DNA of 20,172 bases. Origin: Candidatus Gastranaerophilales bacterium. GTDB lineage: Bacteria; Cyanobacteriota; Vampirovibrionia; Gastranaerophilales; Gastranaerophilaceae. Below, piece after piece: positions 15,310-20,172 of the stretch; position 1 is the stretch's first letter; each line of letters begins with the position of its first letter. The stretch covers positions 1-20,172 of the forward strand of contig CAADWU010000097.1 in the NCBI GenBank assembly GCA_900752845.1, given 5' to 3'. The translations under genes and the position numbers were made by a program. A model generated the notes under the pieces. The model worked only from the letters and a program-made list of their open reading frames with translations, was not told where the DNA came from and did no database searches.

Positions 15310-16923
15310 ATGATAACGACTAATAAATTAACCGTAAGATTCGGTTCACAAACATTATTTGAAAATGTAAGCATTAAATTTACCCCAGGAAACTGCTACG
15401 GCGTTATAGGCGCAAACGGTGCAGGAAAAAGTACGCTTTTGAAAGTAATTTCAGGCGACATTGAACCGACTTCAGGCGAAGTGAATATATCAAAAGGTCA
15501 AAGAATTGCTGTTCTCAGGCAGGACCATTTCGCATTCGATGACTTTAAAGTAATAGATACGGTCATAATGGGACACAAAAAACTCTATGACATTATGCAG
15601 GAACGTGATGCGCTGTATGCAAAACCAGATTTTAATGACGAAGACGGTTTAAAAGTTGCGCATTTGGAAGAACAATTTGCAGAACTTGACGGCTGGCAGG
15701 CAGAAGCTATGGCAGCATCTTTATTATCTGATTTAGGTATTCCTGATGAGTTGCATTATGAACAAATGTCAGAGCTTGCAGGCAGCGAGAAGGTGCGTGT
15801 GTTATTAGCACAAGCATTATTCGGTAACCCGGATATACTTCTCCTTGACGAGCCTACAAACCACCTGGATTTGAATACAATTGCGTGGCTTGAAGAATTT
15901 CTTATTAATTTCCAAAACCTTGTAATCGTAGTATCACACGACAGAAAATTTTTGGATAATGTTTGTACACACATGGCTGATATTGATTACAAAAATATTC
16001 AGCTCTACACAGGCAACTATTCATTCTGGTCACAAGCAAGCCAGTTAATCCAAAAACAAAAAGAAGAACAAAATAAGAAAACCGAAGAAAAAATGGAAGA
16101 ATTAAAAGCGTTTATTGCAAGATTTAGCGCAAACGCATCAAAAGCCAAACAGGCAACTTCCAGAAAAAATATGCTTGATAAACTCTCTCTTGAAGATATT
16201 AAACCGTCTTCCAGACAATACCCGAGAATAAGATTTACCTATAACAAAATTCCAGGTAAAGATGTTTTAAGCATAAAAAATCTGAATAAAACAGTTGACG
16301 GTGAACTTTTGATTAAAAATTTGAGTTTTGAAATAAATCAGGGTGAAAAAGTTGCATTTATAGCGCGTGATCCGTTCATTATCACAAACCTGTTTGACAT
16401 AATTGAAGGCAGAGTTGAAGCTGACAGCGGTGAAGTTAACTGGGGTGTAACAGCAACTCATTCATATTTTCCTAAAGATAACAATTTTTATTTTGAAAAC
16501 GATAAAAATATTATGCAGTGGCTTGCACAGTATTCACCTGACCAGCACGTAAATTTCTTGCGTGGTTATTTAGGCAGAATGCTGTTTACAGGGGACGATG
16601 CAGACAAAAAAGTAAATGTACTTTCAGGCGGCGAAAAAGTAAGATGTATCTTAGCAAAAATGATGATAGCTGAAGCTAACGTAATGATTTTTGACGAGCC
16701 TACTAACCACCTTGATTTGGAAGCAATCACAGCTTTAAACAATTCTCTTATAGATTTTCCTGGAACAATTTTGTTCACATCACAGGATTACCAGCTTATA
16801 CAAACAGTTGCGGACAGAGTTATCGAAATCTCTCCAAAAGGTTACATAAACATGCGCAACAAATACGATGAATATCTTAAAAATCCGGTTGTAATCAAAA
16901 AACGTGAAGAAATCTATAAATAA
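15310..16923 (+). CDS. ybiT: ABC-F ATPase, YbiT type, with one degenerate ATP site
   Basis: 537 residues with two ABC domains and no membrane helices: a ribosome-associated ABC-F protein. It matches E. coli YbiT along its length, e.g. DTVIMGHKKLYDIMQERDALY and RFSANASKAKQATSRK. Domain 1: Walker A G34-ANGAGKS-T42, Walker B ILLLDE (176-181), H210. Its signature is LAGSEK (156-161), degenerate. The interdomain linker is charged (245-300). Domain 2: Walker A is gone (IARDPFIIT at 351-359), signature LSGGEK (438-443) and Walker B VMIFDE (458-463) are intact, and the switch His is Gln (Q492). Only the composite site of domain 1 Walker A with domain 2 signature is complete. AGGAAA lies just before the ATG. 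Not obviously a resistance-type ABC-F. Confidence 0.9.
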   Translation: MITTNKLTVRFGSQTLFENVSIKFTPGNCYGVIGANGAGKSTLLKVISGDIEPTSGEVNISKGQRIAVLRQDHFAFDDFKVIDTVIMGHKKLYDIMQERDALYAKPDFNDEDGLKVAHLEEQFAELDGWQAEAMAASLLSDLGIPDELHYEQMSELAGSEKVRVLLAQALFGNPDILLLDEPTNHLDLNTIAWLEEFLINFQNLVIVVSHDRKFLDNVCTHMADIDYKNIQLYTGNYSFWSQASQLIQKQKEEQNKKTEEKMEELKAFIARFSANASKAKQATSRKNMLDKLSLEDIKPSSRQYPRIRFTYNKIPGKDVLSIKNLNKTVDGELLIKNLSFEINQGEKVAFIARDPFIITNLFDIIEGRVEADSGEVNWGVTATHSYFPKDNNFYFENDKNIMQWLAQYSPDQHVNFLRGYLGRMLFTGDDADKKVNVLSGGEKVRCILAKMMIAEANVMIFDEPTNHLDLEAITALNNSLIDFPGTILFTSQDYQLIQTVADRVIEISPKGYINMRNKYDEYLKNPVVIKKREEIYK

Positions 16924-16934
16924 TCATTAAACTA

Positions 16935-17591
16935 CTAGCCGTCATAAGCTGAATCAAGCAGTTGTATTCTTCTGTAAACATTTCTTACGTTGATAATATA
17001 TTTGTCTTCACCATAATGTGAAAAAATAATTTTTCCGACTGTTGAAGCCTTAAACAAGCCTGCTACGGGTGAATATTTAACGCTTTGCGGGTGGAATGAA
17101 TATTTATGGAAATTTTTATCTGTATCATTCAGCAAAAGAAAATCTTTTTTCTTGAAAGGAGATTTTCTGACAGTAATTTTGTTATCTATAAAATGTGAAA
17201 TCAAAAGGATTTCAGCATCAGGAAAAATTTCTTTAATTTGTCCTTCCGTCAATTCTTTTTCTTCAAAATCTTTGCCGTTGTATACTACTTCAAAAATCTT
17301 TAAATCACCGTTATGGCAGGCGATTAATCTTCCGTTATAAATAAATTCATAATCAGAGCCAAGCATAAACTCATTTTTACCGTTATCGTATGAATATATT
17401 GAGTAATTACCTGTTCCCGGAGAAGTTTTTTTAGACAAAACAATTCTGTCTTCTACCATAGAACCTGTAGACCATACATTTGCAACAGGAGAATAAACAA
17501 CCTGAGTACTGCTTAAAACAGGTGTCATTTTAGCAGCAAATGCAGGACATGCCAATAATAAAATACCTAACGTTAATATAAGTTTTTTCAT
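16935..17591 (-). CDS. Secreted protein of unknown function
   Basis: 218 residues with a clear signal peptide (1-19, cleavage at AFA-A), so exported. The mature part is beta-rich with short repeated hydrophobic strands, and MTPVLSSTQVVYSPVANVW (22-40) and SVKYSPVAGLFKAST repeat the YSPVA phrase about 140 residues apart, hinting at a two-fold or propeller-like arrangement. No catalytic motif is seen. NGRLIACHNGD resembles NGRLIAHW in the secreted protein at 18181-18711. The ribosome site AAAGGGG lies about 9 bases before the ATG, and a TATAAT (17611-17616, minus strand) is a likely -10. It converges on the ABC-F gene with an 11-base gap and no visible hairpin. Confidence 0.75.
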   Translation of the reverse strand: MKKLILTLGILLLACPAFAAKMTPVLSSTQVVYSPVANVWSTGSMVEDRIVLSKKTSPGTGNYSIYSYDNGKNEFMLGSDYEFIYNGRLIACHNGDLKIFEVVYNGKDFEEKELTEGQIKEIFPDAEILLISHFIDNKITVRKSPFKKKDFLLLNDTDKNFHKYSFHPQSVKYSPVAGLFKASTVGKIIFSHYGEDKYIINVRNVYRRIQLLDSAYDG

Positions 17592-17643
17592 AGTAAACCC
17601 CTTTCGTTAAATTATAATATCATGAAAAAATTAAATTTATAAA

Positions 17644-17672
17644 TTGCCGTAAGCGATATATTGCAATATAAT
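17644..17672 (+). promoter_or_regulatory. Candidate plus-strand promoter with 14-bp palindrome
   Basis: TTGCCG (17644-17649), a 17-base spacer and a perfect TATAAT (17667-17672) look like a sigma-70 promoter with no annotated gene downstream on this strand until 18181. The perfect palindrome TATATTGCAATATA (17657-17670) lies between and over its elements and could be an operator, or a chance AT-rich palindrome. If active it would transcribe toward the hairpin at 17812-17836. Confidence 0.3.
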
Positions 17673-17688
17673 GCAGCAGGCACAGCAT

Positions 17689-17794
17689 AAAAAAAAGGAG
17701 CCGCAAGGCTCCGTTGGAATTAAGAATAGCTGGAAGTATGAAAAAGATTTAGTAATTATATTTAAACCTCATCATAAAGATTGGGCAATTACCC
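17689..17794 (-). ncRNA. Candidate small RNA
   Basis: A minus-strand stretch of about 105 bases between two intrinsic terminators has no plausible gene. A possible promoter TTGTCA (17824-17829), 17-base spacer, TATTAA (17801-17806) would start a transcript near 17794. It would begin with a small hairpin from GGGTAATTGCCC, continue as an unstructured A/T-rich middle, and end in the GGAGCC/GGCTCC hairpin with eight T. That is the layout of a typical regulatory small RNA. It matches no RNA family I know (not 6S, tmRNA, SRP or RNase P). Prediction from pattern only; the second terminator might instead be a backup for the TSCPD gene. The 254-base gap 17592-17845 holds nothing else that I can support. 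Confidence 0.3.
17697..17712 (-). terminator. Intrinsic terminator (minus strand)
   Basis: GGAGCC / GGCTCC with a GCAA tetraloop; on the minus strand eight T follow directly (17689-17696 are all A on the plus strand). Strong intrinsic terminator. It lies about 100 bases beyond the terminator of the TSCPD gene on the same strand, so its own transcript is unclear. Confidence 0.75.
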
Positions 17795-17811
17795 GACCGA
17801 TTAATAAAAAA

Positions 17812-17836
17812 ACACCGATTGGATGACAAACGGTGT
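17812..17836. terminator. Terminator of the TSCPD gene, possibly bidirectional
   Basis: ACACCG (17812-17817) pairs with CGGTGT (17831-17836) around a 13-base loop that can add two more pairs. On the minus strand the stem runs into a tract of seven T, and it lies 9 bases after the stop at 17846. On the plus strand AATTTTT follows, a weaker tail. Confidence 0.7.
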
Positions 17837-17845
17837 AATTTTTAA

Positions 17846-18103
17846 TTAAACTTTGGCTTTAAAACTGCTCAGGCACTGGGCTAGCTGGTCAGGACAGCTC
17901 GTACATTTGTCACCGCATTTTATACCCGAAAGTCTAGTTATAACATCATCAATTGACATGCCTTTAATAAGGCTTTTAATCCCTTGCAGGTTACCGCTGC
18001 ACCCTCCGATAAAATCAACATCCGTAATCTTATCATCGTCAATCTTAACCTGCATAAGATGACAACATGTTCCTTTGGTTTTATATTGTATTATTTTTTC
18101 CAT
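17846..18103 (-). CDS. TSCPD domain-containing protein (TIGR03905 type)
   Basis: 85 residues, the normal size for this small stand-alone family. The name-giving motif T68-S-C-P-D72 is present near the C-terminus (CGDKCTSCPDQLAQC). Seven cysteines (13, 14, 35, 63, 67, 70, 77), with GTCC near the N-terminus and GGCSGN in the middle, are the family pattern, suggesting metal or Fe-S binding. The same domain is found at the C-terminus of some ribonucleotide reductases, but the function of the stand-alone form is not known to me. A GGGAG ribosome site lies about 10 bases before the ATG. Single gene between two secreted-protein genes, ended by the hairpin at 17812-17836. Confidence 0.88.
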   Translation of the reverse strand: MEKIIQYKTKGTCCHLMQVKIDDDKITDVDFIGGCSGNLQGIKSLIKGMSIDDVITRLSGIKCGDKCTSCPDQLAQCLSSFKAKV

Positions 18104-18180
18104 AATTTGCTTTCTCCCGTAAATTATTGTATGCTAAATATTGCAAAATAACAAAACCTGATTAAATAAGATATTAAGAT

Positions 18181-18711
18181 ATGAAAAAAATATTTCTGAT
18201 AATAACATTAATAATACTTTCCATACCTGTAATGGCGGAAAATGTAATAAAGGGCGGCATTCAGTTTGATGTAAGTTCTGCAAGAGAAGAACTTATGAAA
18301 AAACCTGTTCAAAGGCTTAACCCTGAACTTATTGCAAAATACCTTACCGATGAAAATCACAAAGAAAATATGTCTTACCTTGAGATAGGAAATGCTTCTC
18401 TTGAAGACAGAATGCTTGCATTCTTTTCTGATTCTACTTATGCAGTTATGTATAATGATGATAAATATCACGTCTGGTATTACACCAAAAACGGTAAATT
18501 ACTTTATGCGGAAGAAAAAGAAAATTTAGATTATCCATGTAAATTTTACAAATACAATACATCAGGAGGTCTTGTTAATATGGGTCTGAAAGTTTCTAAA
18601 GATGAAACCTTTATCTTTAGCGGCAACGGAAGGCTTATCGCCCACTGGATAAAAAGCAATGCATTTGATGAGTACGGAAATGTTATAATGACAAGAAAAT
18701 ATTCAAAATAA
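18181..18711 (+). CDS. Secreted protein with short YxxxG-type repeats
   Basis: 176 residues with a signal peptide (1-19, cleavage at VMA-E). The C-terminal half contains four similar short units: YYTKNGKLLYAE, KYNTSGGLVNM, FSGNGRLIAHW and FDEYGNVIMTRKY. This aromatic-x-x-x-G-hydrophobic pattern resembles the beta-hairpin repeats of YD/RHS- or YwqK-like proteins. No catalytic residues are recognised. Periplasmic or outer-surface location is inferred from the signal peptide. Shine-Dalgarno is not evident; TTGCAA (18141-18146) with TAAATA (18163-18168) is a weak promoter candidate very close to the ATG. A strong hairpin terminator follows. Confidence 0.7.
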   Translation: MKKIFLIITLIILSIPVMAENVIKGGIQFDVSSAREELMKKPVQRLNPELIAKYLTDENHKENMSYLEIGNASLEDRMLAFFSDSTYAVMYNDDKYHVWYYTKNGKLLYAEEKENLDYPCKFYKYNTSGGLVNMGLKVSKDETFIFSGNGRLIAHWIKSNAFDEYGNVIMTRKYSK

Positions 18712-18714
18712 AAA

Positions 18715-18739
18715 AAGAACGGTTAGTTTAACCGTTCTT
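18715..18739. terminator. Bidirectional intrinsic terminator
   Basis: An 11-bp perfect stem, AAGAACGGTTA / TAACCGTTCTT, with a GTT loop is flanked by an A-tract on the left and a T-tract on the right, so it works as an intrinsic terminator in both directions. It lies between the convergent secreted-protein and nitroreductase genes. Confidence 0.9.
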
Positions 18740-18748
18740 TTTTATTTA

Positions 18749-19618
18749 TTATTTCAAATTCCACGAATAGCGTTTCATTTTTTCAATAAACCCTAATTTT
18801 TTCATACCGTTTTTCTTAACGGAAACAATCTCAAACGGTTCAGGCTGGACTGTTCTTGCGTATTTAATATCCGGTTCTCCAAAAAGCATTACGTAGGATG
18901 CTTTATAATTTTCAGGCACCTGAAGGTACTCACAAAGTTCAGGCATAACAATCAGACAAAATTCTGCAAGTCCGCACCAGCAGGTTCCTACATTCAAACT
19001 GTGTGCATACAATTCAAAGTAACTCAATGCAATCATCGGATCTATATTATAACAAGGTGAATTAACGGGTGCTGAAACAACCACCATATGAGGAGCTCCT
19101 CTGAATACGATATCTTCTCCGTTCATAAATGCATTTTTGTATCTTCCGAATTTATTTGCAATAGCTTTTATCGGAGTTTTTGTCAGGGCATCCATAATCT
19201 TGCTGTTAACATATCCTCTGAATTCGTTCATAACATCAATATCATCAATGAACGAAAAATGGAGTTTGTGATTATTGCATCCTGTAGGCACCCAGTTAAG
19301 CATATTTTTAAGCTTCTCCATCTTTTCTGATGAAAGATTTTCCTGTTTGTAATGTCTTATGCTTCTTCTGCTTTTAATCAGATTTAGAACCTTTTCGGGA
19401 TTTTGTTCTTCAACAGCATCCGAGTTTTCGGGGTTTTTATCAAAAATTGAAATTGCCCCTACAGGACAAACAGCAAAACAATGCTGGCATTTAAAACATG
19501 CATCCTCATTAATTTGAGGTATTTTGTTTTCATTAAATTCAAGTGCTTTTGCAGAACAATCTTTTACACAAAGTCCGCAATGAATACATTTTTCTTCATC
19601 AACTTTAAAATTATACAT
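18749..19618 (-). CDS. Nitroreductase-family protein with N-terminal 2[4Fe-4S] ferredoxin domain
   Basis: 289 residues. Residues 1-60 are a bacterial ferredoxin domain with two CxxCxxCxxxC clusters: C11, C14, C17, C21 and C41, C44, C47, C51, the second ending CP as usual. The rest is a nitroreductase-fold FMN domain: SRRSIRHYK (83-91) is the FMN-phosphate-binding start, VPTGCNNHKLHF (110-121) follows, and a GLAEFCLIVMPEL helix lies nearer the C-terminus. The iron-sulfur clusters probably feed electrons to FMN for reduction of an unknown substrate in the cytoplasm; such fusions are common in anaerobes. Ribosome site AGGGG lies 7 bases before the ATG. It is 56 bases downstream of the epimerase gene on the same strand, so it may share its transcript. 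Confidence 0.92.
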   Translation of the reverse strand: MYNFKVDEEKCIHCGLCVKDCSAKALEFNENKIPQINEDACFKCQHCFAVCPVGAISIFDKNPENSDAVEEQNPEKVLNLIKSRRSIRHYKQENLSSEKMEKLKNMLNWVPTGCNNHKLHFSFIDDIDVMNEFRGYVNSKIMDALTKTPIKAIANKFGRYKNAFMNGEDIVFRGAPHMVVVSAPVNSPCYNIDPMIALSYFELYAHSLNVGTCWCGLAEFCLIVMPELCEYLQVPENYKASYVMLFGEPDIKYARTVQPEPFEIVSVKKNGMKKLGFIEKMKRYSWNLK

Positions 19619-19674
19619 ATATTTTCCCCTTTTACTTACTCATATTAGTATAGAATATCATAAATAATTTAAGA

Positions 19675-20172
19675 TTAATCATCTGTTTCAAATGAGTAAA
19701 TTATTTCTCTGTCAAAAGTTTCACCTTTTTTCAAAACAGGTTTTTCTTTAAACGCATCTGTGTTAATTGCGTTAGGAAAGAATTGAGGTTCTATGCAAAA
19801 AGCTGAACGTTTTTCATATCTTTTACCGTCTTTACCTTCAGGCTGTGCTGATTTTCCCAAATGGTTTGCAGTATAGAATTGGAAACCCGGAAGGTTAGTT
19901 TCAACTTCGAGTTTAATACCTGTTTTTTCTGATTTAACTTCTGCAATCTTAATCATTTTCTTACCGTCATAGCCGTCTATGCAGTAATTTTGGTCAAAGC
20001 CCGAACCGATTTCCAGCTGGTCTGATTTTTTATCAATCATATCAGCAATTTTGCGTTCTTCTCTAAAATCAAAAGGGGTTCCTTCAACAGAAGCAATTTC
20101 GCCAGTAGGAACGGCTATTTCGTTATTAACCGTATATTGTGATGAATTTTCGAGTTCTACAATATGGTTTAA
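19675..20172 (-). CDS. galM: Aldose 1-epimerase (galactose mutarotase), C-terminal part
   Basis: The frame is open to the right edge, so 165 C-terminal residues are visible and the N-terminal half is missing; the ATG at 20038-20040 is internal. Family landmarks are IAVPTGEIASVEGTPFDFR in the part upstream of that ATG, GFDQNYCIDG, the LEVETNLPGFQFYTAN strand pair and FCIEPQFFPNAIN, whose Glu corresponds to the general base (E304 in the Lactococcus enzyme). The usual FDHN/C reads FDQN here, a mild deviation. The enzyme interconverts alpha and beta forms of aldohexoses, feeding galactose or glucose metabolism in the cytoplasm. It is followed by the nitroreductase gene on the same strand. Confidence 0.9.
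   Translation of the reverse strand, partial: LNHIVELENSSQYTVNNEIAVPTGEIASVEGTPFDFREERKIADMIDKKSDQLEIGSGFDQNYCIDGYDGKKMIKIAEVKSEKTGIKLEVETNLPGFQFYTANHLGKSAQPEGKDGKRYEKRSAFCIEPQFFPNAINTDAFKEKPVLKKGETFDREIIYSFETDD

Noticed and set aside
17740..17770. Tiny ORFs in the 17592-17845 gap (an 8-codon minus frame and a 4-codon plus frame)
   Set aside because: Too short and without convincing ribosome sites to call as genes.
1..20172. tRNA or rRNA genes, CRISPR arrays, insertion sequences, phage genes, direct repeats
   Set aside because: I looked for cloverleaf-like segments, regularly spaced repeats, transposase or integrase motifs and terminal repeats, and saw none.

Overview
The window is AT-rich, with short intergenic gaps, frequent strand switches and standard-code genes; starts are mostly ATG, with two well-supported TTG starts. 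One protein (4026-4658) carries a low-complexity N-terminus ending in QQPSFRGG, and other small or membrane proteins look lineage-restricted. That N-terminal 'SFxG' tag, with the AT-rich genome and the short secreted proteins of unknown function, suggests a gut Gastranaerophilales (Vampirovibrionia/'Melainabacteria', the non-photosynthetic relatives of Cyanobacteria). This lineage call is an inference from memory of such genomes, not a marker-gene result.

Layout, left to right. 1-944 (minus, running off the edge): N-terminal part of a TolC/NodT-type outer-membrane efflux factor. 1025-3961 (minus): a three-gene operon (GH13-like TIM-barrel protein, unusual ferritin-like protein with three evenly spaced metal half-sites, small one-helix membrane protein) closed by a strong terminator; I see no known system in it. 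4026-4658 (minus): SFxG-tagged GNAT-like protein. 4777-5763 (plus): FtnA-type ferritin followed three bases later by a GNAT acetyltransferase, then a perfect 10-bp hairpin. 5858-6877 (minus): multi-helix membrane protein of unknown function with its own promoter and a 16-bp near-palindrome. 6958-9260 (minus): class II photolyase, phosphoglycolate-phosphatase-like HAD enzyme and a DtxR/MntR regulator, tightly packed. 9378-15002 (plus): complete heavy-metal RND efflux operon in the order outer-membrane channel, pump, lipoprotein adaptor, behind an extended -10 promoter. 14999-15232 (minus): small TTG-start protein. 15310-16923 (plus): YbiT-type ABC-F ATPase with one degenerate ATP site. 16935-17591 (minus) and 18181-18711 (plus): small secreted proteins, on either side of a 250-base intergenic region with two terminators and a possible small RNA, and of a TSCPD-domain protein. 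18749-19618 (minus): ferredoxin-nitroreductase fusion. 19675-20172 (minus, running off the edge): C-terminal part of an aldose 1-epimerase.

Metal handling recurs: ferritin storage, a probable di-iron protein, a DtxR/MntR-type sensor with a mixed metal site, and a heavy-metal efflux pump lie within about 14 kb. The sensor could control the ferritin, the efflux operon or the adjacent membrane protein, but only the last has a candidate operator that I can see. No tRNA, rRNA, CRISPR array, transposase or phage gene was recognised. No gene-free stretch reaches 300 bases.
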